A stretch of DNA of 64,000 nt from Gammaproteobacteria bacterium (GTDB lineage Bacteria; Pseudomonadota; Gammaproteobacteria; Pseudomonadales; Pseudohongiellaceae), in the NCBI GenBank assembly GCA_008081045.1, contig VMDC01000020.1, positions 1-64,000 of the forward strand. The letters are read 5' to 3'. The notes under the pieces were generated by a model. It was given only the letters and a program-made list of their open reading frames with translations. It had not been told where the DNA came from and ran no database searches. The position numbers were made by a program, and so were the translations under genes. This document shows positions 23,506 to 32,009 of the stretch, piece by piece (the first letter of the stretch is position 1; each line of letters starts with the position of its first letter).

Positions 23506-25207
23506 CTACATACTTCCAATCTACCGCGCCGAAAAACATTTCATCCATGCTTTGCAGACCCCACGGCACTGAACGGGATGGGTCGGGATTCATCGGGTTC
23601 TGTTCCGAGTTGTCGAATGCGCCAACCGCTGTGAACTTGGTCCCTGCGGGCACGAAGCGGGGCTCTTTTAGCGTATACGCGAGTTGCCAGTTGTAGTTGT
23701 AGTTGGCAATGTTCAGCATTTCCTCTGTTGTGCCATCCGGGAAGGTGGCATAGAAACGCATCCGCTTGCCGCGAAAATGCATGTGCGGCGTGAAGCTGTA
23801 CACGTAGGCGTCATCATCGATCACAATTGACTGCGTCATCTCGTAGTCCGGATCATACGGGGGAATATTGACCCAGGTGGGTGTGAAGTGACACGCGCAG
23901 GCACCGCTGGTTCGCTCCTCGGGCACAAAATCTTTGGGATAAAACCATACCCCGATGCGGCTCTCATCGACGGCAGCACGACCTGTGGTGGTGTAGTGCA
24001 TCTGCATCGCAATTTTGGTGCCGGCTTTCAGGAGGCCGCCCGTATTGGGTGGCTCCATGCGGGGCGACTGGCCCGGAATGTAGGGCGCGATGCCCGGTCG
24101 ATCCGGATCATCACCGCCGAGTAATGAGCCACCACGCGCCGCCCCCGGAGGAATGATGCTATGGAGTGTGTGGTGCAGCACCGTGCGATCGCCGGGAATG
24201 TACTGACTCGCACGAACCCAGCGATCTTCATCAAGGTCCACATCGACCAGCACGTTATAGTAGTCCAGCACGCCTGTTGCTGGAACTTCCTGCGGTGGAA
24301 TGTCAATGATCAGATCCGGTTCGCCAAATGCCCACTCAGAAGTCGGCCAGGTAAGCTGGGCTAGGGGGTCTGCACTGCCGTCGCGAGGTGCGCCTGCTTC
24401 TATCCAATGCAGAAGGGTCTGAGCCTCAGAGTCTGTCAATACCATATCGTTTTCGAATGAGCCTACGTGCGGATCAATCTGACCCGGCGGCATGCGCTTG
24501 GTCATGATGACTTCCCGGATCATGGGGGACCAACCCAGCATCATAGAGTAGCTGTCCATCGCGAAGGGTGCGATGCCGCTCTCGCGGTGACACGCGGCGC
24601 AGTTCTGCTCGATGATGGGAGCAACATCTTTTTCATAGGAAGGGGTCTGTTGCTGGTGAGCTGAGGCTGACGCATAGTCAATCAGTGCTCCTGCTACCTG
24701 AGTCGAGCCTGCGGGTAATTGCTTGCCTTCAACCACCGCCTGCAGGGCCTGCTCTGTGTCCTCGCCGACCTGGCCGCGGTAAATCACGCGAAATTCCTCC
24801 GGGTCGAACAGCAGAAATTCAGCGGTGCGCTCGAGACTCAGGGCTTCGCCGATCAGCTGGGCATCGTCCATTAAAACGGGCAGATCCACGCCGAGCTGCT
24901 CCATTTCTGCCCGAACGGCGTCGCGGTTGTGCAGGCCCATGGAATTAATCAGGAAAAACTGAATCTGCTTGTCTGAATAAGCCTCTGCGAGACGGGAAAA
25001 TTCGGGAATCGCCTGCGCTACAGCGCCATCCCCATTGGCCTGTACGAGAAAAGCAATCGCCTTGTGATCATCGTACCAGCTCATCTGGTGGAAATACCCC
25101 GACTGATCAAGCAGGGAAAAATCTCCGACCCGATCCTGGCTGCTGACAGTAACCGAAGACAGGGTGGTCAGCGCAGCGACCAGTAGATGTAAAGGCTGAA
25201 GTTTCAT
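23483..25207 (-). CDS. Redoxin - cytochrome c - copper type II monooxygenase-like fusion protein
   Basis: The 574-residue exported protein has three modules. Residues 25-165 form a thioredoxin/AhpC-like redoxin fold without the catalytic Cys pair. Around 190-275 is a cytochrome c-like domain with one heme site, CAACH (203-207). Residues 295-565 resemble the PHM/DBM copper type II ascorbate-dependent monooxygenases. Candidate CuA ligands are HHTLHS (345-350) and candidate CuB ligands are MHYT (403-406) and HMHFRGKRM (475-483). Such enzymes hydroxylate C-H bonds using copper and an electron donor, which the heme domain could supply. ATG 25207 gives a normal signal peptide. The substrate is unknown. 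The stop codon lies at the breakpoint with a kinase remnant. Confidence 0.82.
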   Translation of the reverse strand: MKLQPLHLLVAALTTLSSVTVSSQDRVGDFSLLDQSGYFHQMSWYDDHKAIAFLVQANGDGAVAQAIPEFSRLAEAYSDKQIQFFLINSMGLHNRDAVRAEMEQLGVDLPVLMDDAQLIGEALSLERTAEFLLFDPEEFRVIYRGQVGEDTEQALQAVVEGKQLPAGSTQVAGALIDYASASAHQQQTPSYEKDVAPIIEQNCAACHRESGIAPFAMDSYSMMLGWSPMIREVIMTKRMPPGQIDPHVGSFENDMVLTDSEAQTLLHWIEAGAPRDGSADPLAQLTWPTSEWAFGEPDLIIDIPPQEVPATGVLDYYNVLVDVDLDEDRWVRASQYIPGDRTVLHHTLHSIIPPGAARGGSLLGGDDPDRPGIAPYIPGQSPRMEPPNTGGLLKAGTKIAMQMHYTTTGRAAVDESRIGVWFYPKDFVPEERTSGACACHFTPTWVNIPPYDPDYEMTQSIVIDDDAYVYSFTPHMHFRGKRMRFYATFPDGTTEEMLNIANYNYNWQLAYTLKEPRFVPAGTKFTAVGAFDNSEQNPMNPDPSRSVPWGLQSMDEMFFGAVDWKYVDQARYKK

Positions 25208-25517
25208 AATAGGGGTCTCTAGACAAGGCTTTGCCCCATTATGACGAAAAACGTACCCGGTCACCACCGACGTTTACGAATGTAATTCGTGCGCAGGCAC
25301 CCTGCTGAAGTGTCGCCGAAGTCGCCCGCAGAGGTCTGCCCGACCAGTATGTGATCGAACGATTTCGGTCTGGCTCAGCCGCTGGCAGCGTATTCCTGCT
25401 GTTTTAGCCCGGCGATGTTGCTTCGTTGTCAACTGTCCGGAACAGAGGCAGAAATAAAGTGGCTATCAGATGGCTCGCCGGATGCGTGAAATCCGGAGCA
25501 GGGAGGTATTCAGCGCA
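25208..25517. other. Intergenic region between copper protein and proteorhodopsin
   Basis: About 310 bases with no credible gene or RNA gene. It should contain the promoter of the copper-monooxygenase-like gene (leftward). A perfect inverted repeat ACGAAT-GTA-ATTCGT lies at 25276-25290, 69 bases upstream of that gene's ATG, and could be a regulator site or a small hairpin. Its right end borders the proteorhodopsin terminator. Confidence 0.4.
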
Positions 25518-25550
25518 GAAAAAAAGGCCTCGCCCGGTAGGGCGAGGCCT
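25518..25550 (-). terminator. Rho-independent terminator of the proteorhodopsin gene
   Basis: On the minus strand the 11-bp stem AGGCCTCGCCC / GGGCGAGGCCT surrounds a 4-base TACC loop and runs straight into a stretch of T residues (A-run 25518-25525 on the plus strand). It lies 40 bases after the rhodopsin stop codon. This is the clearest intrinsic terminator in the window and shows that the gene is transcribed alone. Confidence 0.93.
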
Positions 25551-25589
25551 TTCGTCAGATCAATGATCCGAAAACCTAAGCAATCAAGC

Positions 25590-26360
25590 TTAGCCTTCGG
25601 ACATGTCTTCGTTTGCGGCGTACCAGATGAACAGACCGAAAGCGATCTTGTTCAATACGTCAGCCAGGTTGTACACGATGTTGAGCGTGCCAACATCGGT
25701 GCCCCCAGCGAGGTAGCCCAGGAAGTAACCGATTGGGTAAATCGCCCAGCCGATGGTTACTGTCCACTTCATCAGATTGTATGACTTCTGTACGGCGGCA
25801 GGTGCTTCGCTCGCTGCGACGCGGCTTGCCTCACCCGCAAAGATTTCGTACAGGATGAATGCCCATCCGAGCATACCGATAACAAAACCGAAAGTGGCAT
25901 TCATGTAACCAGCTTCACCCATGTAGCCTGGAACCAGCATTACCAGTGTGCCGATCAACAGACGCCAGAAAACGCCACCCGCGACTTTGGTGATGGCTGA
26001 CAAAATGAGATAGAACTCAATCATCAGCAGTGGCACAGTCAGCAGCCAGTCGATGTATCGGAAGTCAGTAGGTGTGTCGCCGGTGCTGACCCATACTTCC
26101 CGCATGTAGAAGTAGTGGAAAGCAGCGATAAACGTTACAAGGGCACTTACCGTGAGTGAGGTAGCCCATTTGCCCCCCATTCTCAGTGATTCCATCAGGA
26201 AAAACACTGTCGCAGCCGCGAGCGCCATTGAGATCAGCCAAAATGAATATCCAACGAAGTCTCCGGATTGGAGCATCGTTGAATCCCCAGAAGCCGCAAG
26301 TGCTGCTTGGCCTGAGAACAGGCCTACTACGGCAAAGCATAGTGTTAATAATTGTTTCAT
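25590..26360 (-). CDS. Proteorhodopsin, green-type light-driven proton pump
   Basis: A 256-residue seven-helix retinal protein with a cleavable signal (ending ALAAS). Key residues match proteorhodopsin with a constant offset of seven. Asp104 is the proton acceptor (D97), Thr108 corresponds to T101 and Glu115 is the proton donor (E108). His82 is the Asp partner (H75) and Lys238 is the retinal Schiff-base lysine (K231, in ADVLNKIAFGL). Leu112 at the tuning site (L105) predicts green absorption. Phe159 occupies the place of GPR F152, so an opening for a carotenoid antenna is not evident. ATG 26360 has a strong GGGGAG site; longer frames add a non-signal extension. It pumps H+ outward through the inner membrane. 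Confidence 0.97.
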   Translation of the reverse strand: MKQLLTLCFAVVGLFSGQAALAASGDSTMLQSGDFVGYSFWLISMALAAATVFFLMESLRMGGKWATSLTVSALVTFIAAFHYFYMREVWVSTGDTPTDFRYIDWLLTVPLLMIEFYLILSAITKVAGGVFWRLLIGTLVMLVPGYMGEAGYMNATFGFVIGMLGWAFILYEIFAGEASRVAASEAPAAVQKSYNLMKWTVTIGWAIYPIGYFLGYLAGGTDVGTLNIVYNLADVLNKIAFGLFIWYAANEDMSEG

Positions 26361-26571
26361 TAATCTCCCCTGTATCGGTGGTTTAAACATGTCATTCCGC
26401 TTTCGCAGTTCTTGGTTTACGACGTTTTTTTCCAGATGGTTCAAAAAAAATAGAAATGAACTTTCCGGTTTAAAACTGCGTATAAAACCAGGCGTTCCAT
26501 TTCACAGGCTGTAACGCGATCCGATACTAAAAGTAACAATAATCGTAACACTGGTTACACTAGGCGATCCT
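26361..26571. promoter_or_regulatory. Shared control region of proteorhodopsin and crt operon with GTAAC/GTTAC element
   Basis: This 211-base divergent region must hold the promoters for both the rhodopsin gene and crtE. GTAAC occurs at 26511, 26533 and 26545, and the last pairs with GTTAC at 26554 to form the palindrome GTAAC-ACTG-GTTAC (26545-26558), just before the crtE start. A weak crtE promoter candidate is TTCACA (26501) with TACTAA (26525), spacing 18. The palindrome would then lie just downstream of transcription start, a repressor-like position. The rhodopsin side is AT-rich with A-tracts. The regulator is unknown. Confidence 0.45.
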
Positions 26572-27444
26572 ATGACAATTAAAAACGAGCCTAAATTGAG
26601 GGAGTTGCTGCAAATCAGCCGGGCGCTGGCTGAGAAAACCGCACTGGCGGAGCTGTCCCCCGGCTCTGCGCTCCACGACGCTATCCGATATCAGTACCGA
26701 ACTCCCGGCTCAGAAGCCAGAGCGGCACTGTGCCTGTCGGCGAGCCTGGCGCTTGGCCTGACCGACGAATCTGCCGCCCGGTTGGCAGCATCCGTAGAAA
26801 CCCTACATAACGCCTCTTTAATCCAGGATGATCTTCAGGATCGCGACGCGCTCAGAAGGGGCAAGACGGCTATCTGGAAACAGTTCGGTCCGGACATTGC
26901 AATAAATGCTACGGATCTGCTGATTGCCACTGCCTTCGAACTCGCCGCCTCTGCAAGTTCTGGTTCTGCCCACCGCTTGGTATCTACCATGAGCCGCGCG
27001 ATTGCCAGAACCCTCCAGGGACAAACAAAGGACCTGGACGCCGGCCGCGATCTGAATGTTGATCAAGCCATTGCGGTCGCCAAAGAAAAGTCCGGTCCGC
27101 TGTTTTCACTCAGTCTTGAACTGCCGCTTGTACTGTCGGGGCATTTCTACTTTCTCAGCATGGCCCGCGAAGCTGGCGCGGCCTTTGGCATCGGATACCA
27201 GATTTTTGATGATATGCATGACTGTACGAGGGACCGTGAATCCGGCAATCTTTCTAATCTGGCGCTGCTGGCCGGATCTTCAGTTGATTCGGAGTTGTTA
27301 TCGATGGAAAGCGCAGAGGACCTGGCCCATCATTACCTGCAAGAAGCGGCGTCGGGTGCAGCTGCCTTACCAGACGGTTGCGGAGCGCTGCTCGCTGACA
27401 AGTGCACTGAATTATTGAGTGAACTCGACCGAGAAGCGGCATGA
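26572..27444 (+). CDS. crtE: Geranylgeranyl diphosphate synthase
   Basis: A trans-prenyltransferase of 290 residues, first gene of the retinal operon. It chains isopentenyl diphosphate onto allylic primers to give C20 GGPP. The first Asp-rich motif is DDLQD (86-90), with RRGKTAIW after it. The second is DDMHD (213-217). An aspartate-rich pair of the DDxxD kind with no two-residue insertion is usual for long-product synthases. Its stop overlaps the crtI start as ATGA. The assignment as GGPP rather than FPP synthase rests mainly on the operon context. Confidence 0.93.
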   Translation: MTIKNEPKLRELLQISRALAEKTALAELSPGSALHDAIRYQYRTPGSEARAALCLSASLALGLTDESAARLAASVETLHNASLIQDDLQDRDALRRGKTAIWKQFGPDIAINATDLLIATAFELAASASSGSAHRLVSTMSRAIARTLQGQTKDLDAGRDLNVDQAIAVAKEKSGPLFSLSLELPLVLSGHFYFLSMAREAGAAFGIGYQIFDDMHDCTRDRESGNLSNLALLAGSSVDSELLSMESAEDLAHHYLQEAASGAAALPDGCGALLADKCTELLSELDREAA

Positions 27445-28937
27445 ACCGCGCGCTGGTTGTGGGAGGCGGCTTTGGCGGCATTGCTTCAGCAATCCGCCTT
27501 CGTGCGAAGGGATACGAAGTCCAACTGCTGGACCGATGTCCCAGGCTCGGTGGCCGCGCTCAGGTTTTTGAGCGAGACGGTTTTCGGTTCGACGCCGGAC
27601 CGACGGTCATTACCGCGCCCTTCCTGTTTGATGAGCTTTTTGAGCTACACGGTCGTCGTCGCGAAGACTACGTTGAGTTTCGGCCGCTTGATCCGTGGTA
27701 CCGGTTCCAGTTTTCTGACGGAGACGTTTTCGACTATGGTGGCGAGATTGAAGACACTGAGGCAGAGATAGCGCGGTTTAATACGGCCGACGTCGAAGGA
27801 TACCGGCGACTTGTCGCCCACTCAGAGAAAATATTCGATGTGGGTTTTACCGAACTTTCGGATCGACCATTCCATAAAGTTGCTACCATGCTGGCACAGA
27901 TTCCGGCACTGCTCAAACTGAAATGCTACCGCACTGTCTGGCAGATGGTCTGCGCCTACCTGAAAGACCCTAAACTCCGTCAGGCATTCTCAGTGCAACC
28001 ACTGCTGGTCGGTGGTAATCCGTTTGACACCACCAGCATATACGGGCTTATTCATTTTCTGGAGCGGCGCTGGGGAATACACTTTGCAATGGGTGGAACT
28101 GGTGCATTGGTGGAGGCCTACCGTAAGCTGATGGAAGAACTCGGCATTACCATAACGCTCAATACCACCGTTGACAAAATTCTGGTCGAAGATCGGCAGG
28201 CCCGAGGAGTGCGTCTTGAGAGCGGGGCTGAAATAGAAGCGGATGTCGTGGTGGCGAACGTTGATCCCAAGTATCTCTACGGCCATATGCTGGAATCGTC
28301 ACAACAGACCTGGGCCGCGCAACAGAAAACCCGCCAACATGCTTTGTCGATGGGCCTGTTCGTTCTGTTTTTCGGCACTGATCGGGAATATCCGGATATC
28401 GCCCATCACACGATCTGGTTGGGGCAGCGCTATCGCGAATTGCTGGACGAAATATTCAGCGCCAAGTCTTTGCCGGAAGATTTCTCCCTGTACCTGCACC
28501 GGCCAACCGCAACAGACGCCAGCTTTGCCCCCGCGGGCTGTGAATCGTTTTATGTCCTTGCTCCGGTCCCCAATCTGAATGCCGGCATTGACTGGGACAC
28601 ACAGGGCCCGCTGCTGCGACAGCGAATCATAGAATCTCTGAGTGAACACATGCTGCCGGATTTGGAGCAGCACCTGGTCACTGATTTTTACATGACACCA
28701 GAGGACTTCGAGTCAGACTACCTCAGCGTTGGCGGCGCAGGCTTCTCAGTGGCCCCGCTGTTCACTCAGTCGGCCTGGTTCCGTTTCCACAACAAGGCTG
28801 AAGGACCGGAGAATCTTTATCTGGTTGGCGCAGGGACCCATCCCGGCGCCGGTCTGCCCGGTGTCGTCAGCTCAGCCAAAGTACTCGATCACCTGATTCC
28901 TGAAGTCGTCAGCAGCCCTGTTCTTTCTACCGCGTAA
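27441..28937 (+). CDS. crtI: Phytoene desaturase
   Basis: A 498-residue FAD-dependent CrtI-type desaturase. The N-terminal dinucleotide-binding motif is VVGGGFGGIASAIRLRAKG, followed by LGGRAQVFERDGFRFDAGPT. The C-terminal FAD segment contains LYLVGAGTHPGAGLPGVVSS. It introduces four double bonds into phytoene to give lycopene. It overlaps crtE by four bases and is 12 bases before crtB, so translation is probably coupled through the operon. The length and motifs are normal for proteobacterial CrtI. Confidence 0.96.
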   Translation: MNRALVVGGGFGGIASAIRLRAKGYEVQLLDRCPRLGGRAQVFERDGFRFDAGPTVITAPFLFDELFELHGRRREDYVEFRPLDPWYRFQFSDGDVFDYGGEIEDTEAEIARFNTADVEGYRRLVAHSEKIFDVGFTELSDRPFHKVATMLAQIPALLKLKCYRTVWQMVCAYLKDPKLRQAFSVQPLLVGGNPFDTTSIYGLIHFLERRWGIHFAMGGTGALVEAYRKLMEELGITITLNTTVDKILVEDRQARGVRLESGAEIEADVVVANVDPKYLYGHMLESSQQTWAAQQKTRQHALSMGLFVLFFGTDREYPDIAHHTIWLGQRYRELLDEIFSAKSLPEDFSLYLHRPTATDASFAPAGCESFYVLAPVPNLNAGIDWDTQGPLLRQRIIESLSEHMLPDLEQHLVTDFYMTPEDFESDYLSVGGAGFSVAPLFTQSAWFRFHNKAEGPENLYLVGAGTHPGAGLPGVVSSAKVLDHLIPEVVSSPVLSTA

Positions 28938-28949
28938 AGAAGCAAGGCC

Positions 28950-29873
28950 ATGTTGATGAGCTATAAAGCCAAATCGATCGAGCCCGCGGTGAGCGTTCTG
29001 GCCCACCACGGAAAATCCTTCCGATTTGCCGGCCGCTTTCTGGATAAGCGGCAGCTGGAAGATTGCGCCCGTCTTTACCGTTTCTGCCGCTTTGTCGATG
29101 ATCTGGTGGATGAAGCGTCAGACGCTGAAGCGGCGCAGATTGAGCTCGACCTTCTGAAGCGTGATCTGGAACTCGGTTACAGTACCGCGCCGGTAATTGA
29201 GGACTTCATTGCGCTGTCCAGCCAGTGTCAGATGCCATCTGACGTGATTTTGGAGCTGATCAGAGGCATTGAATCTGACCTGCAGCCGGTTATGGTCGGC
29301 ACTGAGGCCGAGCTCTTGCGTTATTGCTATCGGGTTGCCGGCACAGTCGGGCTGCTGATGTGTGATGTGCTTGGTGTTCACGATGCCCGAGCGAGAGCCC
29401 ATGCCATTGATCTGGGTATTGGGATGCAGCTGACGAACATTGCCAGGGATGTGCAGGAAGACGCAGGCATGGGACGGCGATATGTTCCCGGTCAGTGGCT
29501 TGATGAAATCACGCCGGAGTGTCTGGCCAATCCCTCCCCGTGGGAATCTGAGTTGCTGATTGAATCGGCTCAGCGCCTGCTGTCTCTGGCGGAACTTTAC
29601 TATGAATCCGGCCGGGCCGGACTGAGGTTTTTGCCTCCAAGAGCGCGGCAGGGAATAAAGGTTGCGGCGTCGGTGTACCGGGAAATTGGCCTGGTGATCG
29701 CCGAGCGAGGCTTTGATGTCTGCGCGGGGCGCGCCTATGTCGGGTTACCGAGAAAGCTTCGGGTCGCTTGCCGAGCGCTGCTGTCTGATCCGTGCGCACC
29801 GCCTTACGCGCCTCATCAGTCAGGCCTGCATGTTCATCTAACGGGCTTGCCCTATGCCAACCAATCGCCCTGA
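28950..29873 (+). CDS. crtB: Phytoene synthase
   Basis: A 307-residue squalene/phytoene synthase that condenses two GGPP molecules to phytoene. The two Asp-rich motifs are FVDDLVDEAS (DDxxD at 50-54) and NIARDVQEDAGMGRRYVP (RDVQED, Asp166 and Asp170), both needed for Mg-diphosphate binding. A second ATG at 28956 is possible, because the gene starts MLMSYKAKS. It overlaps the start of crtY by 20 bases. The sequence is full length. Confidence 0.96.
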   Translation: MLMSYKAKSIEPAVSVLAHHGKSFRFAGRFLDKRQLEDCARLYRFCRFVDDLVDEASDAEAAQIELDLLKRDLELGYSTAPVIEDFIALSSQCQMPSDVILELIRGIESDLQPVMVGTEAELLRYCYRVAGTVGLLMCDVLGVHDARARAHAIDLGIGMQLTNIARDVQEDAGMGRRYVPGQWLDEITPECLANPSPWESELLIESAQRLLSLAELYYESGRAGLRFLPPRARQGIKVAASVYREIGLVIAERGFDVCAGRAYVGLPRKLRVACRALLSDPCAPPYAPHQSGLHVHLTGLPYANQSP

Positions 29874-31149
29874 CAATCCGGACAGTGATTACGACTTGAT
29901 CATCATCGGAGGTGGCTGCTCCGGACTTTCTCTGGCAGCGGCGCTTTGCCGTCTGGCTGTTCAGCCTGAGCATGTGCCCCGCACCCTCATTGTTGAGCCC
30001 CGCTCACGCTATACCAATGACCGTTCCTGGTGTTTTTGGGCGCAAGCGGATCACAACAATCAGGCACGGCAGGAAAGCTACGGCAGTGAAGCAGTCGACA
30101 CGGCCGCCGATCTGATCGCCAAGTCCTGGCCATCCTGGGAATTCAGTGCAGAGTCCGAAAGCCACCGGCACACTTCTGGCGAGGGTTGGCACTATCACTA
30201 TGTCCCCTCGATTCGTTTTTATGAGCAGGTTGAGGAGCAGCTGGCCCAAAATCCGAAAATTACCCTGTTGAAAAGCGCTCGCGTTTCTGAAGTCAAACCG
30301 GTTGAAGACTGCCTTGAACTTGTTTTGGAAAGTGGGTCGGATGTTACTGAGTCAGCCAGTAGAGTAGTGACCGCCGGACAAATTGTGGATACCAGGATCC
30401 CCGATCAAATTGATATCGGGTCATCGATGCTCAAGCAGGTCTTTTTCGGGTTGGAAGTCAGACTGGAAACACCCCACCGAATGGAAGATGTAGCACAGGT
30501 CATGAAGGATATGCGGGTCGACAATGAGGGATTCATGTTTGACTATGTTTTGCCGCTTGATCGGCATACGCTGCTCGTTGAATTCACGCGCTTTGCGGCA
30601 AAGTCACTGCCGGCGGAAAGTCTTCGGCCAGACGCGCTGGAATCGCTGCGCCGGATGTGCGGTGACGCGTCGTTTCAGATAGTCAGAGAAGAATGTGGTG
30701 TGATTCCCATGGGTCTGTCGGGTTCTGCTGTGTCAACGGATCCGCGCTGGATTTATACCGGTCTTGGTGCCGGAGCCGCGCGCCCCTCAACAGGGTATGC
30801 TTTCAAACGCATTCAGCGATGGGCAGAGATCTGCGCTGAGGGCATCCTGAAAGAGGGTAAAGCACAGGGCTTTCCACCAGACCGTGCGCTGTTAATGTGG
30901 ATGGATAAGGTGTTCCTCAGAACAATTGCGAGCAATCCGGCCCTTGCGCCTCAGCTTTTTATGTCTCTGGCGAGCAAGGTGTCTGCTGATCGCCTGCTGC
31001 GTTTTCTGACGGACCGGCCCGGTATGCAGGATTTACTGGCCGTTATGCTGGCGCTGCCCAAGCTGCCGCTTATTCGCTGTGCGTTTGCTGAAATCTATGC
31101 CGGGATAGTCACGGCAAACAGGAGTCATACGTGGCACGAAGTGCGTTAG
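29854..31149 (+). CDS. crtY: Lycopene beta-cyclase
   Basis: A 431-residue CrtY-type cyclase that converts both ends of lycopene to beta-rings, giving beta-carotene. The N-terminal NAD/FAD-binding motif is LIIIGGGCSGLSLAAAL, followed by the conserved NDRSWCFW. Further family features are VEFTRF, GVIPMG and the GLGAGAARPSTGYAF segment. It overlaps crtB by 20 bases and blh by 19 bases, so the four genes are tightly coupled. No CrtZ or CrtW follows, so beta-carotene should flow to the Blh enzyme. Confidence 0.95.
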   Translation: MPTNRPDNPDSDYDLIIIGGGCSGLSLAAALCRLAVQPEHVPRTLIVEPRSRYTNDRSWCFWAQADHNNQARQESYGSEAVDTAADLIAKSWPSWEFSAESESHRHTSGEGWHYHYVPSIRFYEQVEEQLAQNPKITLLKSARVSEVKPVEDCLELVLESGSDVTESASRVVTAGQIVDTRIPDQIDIGSSMLKQVFFGLEVRLETPHRMEDVAQVMKDMRVDNEGFMFDYVLPLDRHTLLVEFTRFAAKSLPAESLRPDALESLRRMCGDASFQIVREECGVIPMGLSGSAVSTDPRWIYTGLGAGAARPSTGYAFKRIQRWAEICAEGILKEGKAQGFPPDRALLMWMDKVFLRTIASNPALAPQLFMSLASKVSADRLLRFLTDRPGMQDLLAVMLALPKLPLIRCAFAEIYAGIVTANRSHTWHEVR

Positions 31150-32009
31150 TGACTCCCCCGGCGAGGCTCGCATTCAGTGTGCTCTCCGTCATCGCCATAG
31201 GGGGATACAATGTCTGGTTAAGGGAAAACGTCGAGGCCCAGCTTCTGATATTCGGTCTGCTGCTGGCATTGACCGGCCTGCCTCACGGTGCCGTCGACCC
31301 GGCAATCGCCAGACAGGCGGGTCTGTGGCGCGGGGTAACCGGTCTGCTTAAATTTTCTGCGGGCTACCTGGCGCTGACAGTCGCTGTTGTAGGGGTGTGG
31401 TTCATTCTGCCTGAATTGTGCATTGTCCCTATGTTGGCGTTTTCCGCATGGCATTTTTCCGGCGACTGGCAGCGCTATTTCGGTCGGATACCGAGCCTTG
31501 CCATCAGCACCGCGGTCATTACACTGCCAGCTCTGTTCCATCCAGCAGAGGTGCTCGCGATATTCGCGGTGCTGGCACCGGCGGGAAGCCAGATTATTGT
31601 GGACGGCATGGTGCTCCTATCCATCGCCAGCTCGCTCACGGCGGCCTATTGTTGTTTCAAGACGCAGCCGTCGAGTCTCATCTTGCTGGCGGAAATGGTT
31701 GTTTTGTTCTGTGCCGCTTATGCCCTGCCGCCCATTGCTTACTTTACCGTTTACTTCTGCCTCTTACACAGCCCGCTGCATCTCAACCAGTCTATGGAGC
31801 AACTCGGCCTGGCTGAAACACTGGTCTACGCCGTGCCGTTCACCGTACTTAGCTTTGTGTTAGGGGCCGGATTATTTTTGAGTCTGCCTGACATCGACTT
31901 CAGCTTTCAGCTGATGCAGGTGGTTTTTGTCGGGTTGTTTGCGCTGACCGTGCCACACATGCTGCTGATCGGAGTGCTCAATCAGGATTCACAGGGGAAG
32001 CCAGGATGA
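31131..32009 (+). CDS. blh: Beta-carotene 15,15'-dioxygenase, Brp/Blh family
   Basis: A 292-residue polytopic membrane enzyme that cleaves beta-carotene centrally into two retinal molecules, the proteorhodopsin chromophore. Conserved metal-ligand candidates are His in TGLPHGAVDP, FSAWHFSGDW, LLHSPLHLNQ and TVPHMLLIGVL. About seven hydrophobic segments are visible. GTG 31131 is the start: AGGAG sits six to seven bases upstream, inside the end of crtY. The stop overlaps the next gene as ATGA. This gene makes the whole cluster a retinal pathway rather than a pigment pathway. Confidence 0.95.
   Translation: MARSALVTPPARLAFSVLSVIAIGGYNVWLRENVEAQLLIFGLLLALTGLPHGAVDPAIARQAGLWRGVTGLLKFSAGYLALTVAVVGVWFILPELCIVPMLAFSAWHFSGDWQRYFGRIPSLAISTAVITLPALFHPAEVLAIFAVLAPAGSQIIVDGMVLLSIASSLTAAYCCFKTQPSSLILLAEMVVLFCAAYALPPIAYFTVYFCLLHSPLHLNQSMEQLGLAETLVYAVPFTVLSFVLGAGLFLSLPDIDFSFQLMQVVFVGLFALTVPHMLLIGVLNQDSQGKPG

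Noticed and set aside
25590-26360. Possible sodium-pumping or chloride-pumping rhodopsin
   Set aside because: The D104-T108-E115 set is that of a proton pump. NDQ or NTQ motifs of ion-pumping rhodopsins are absent.
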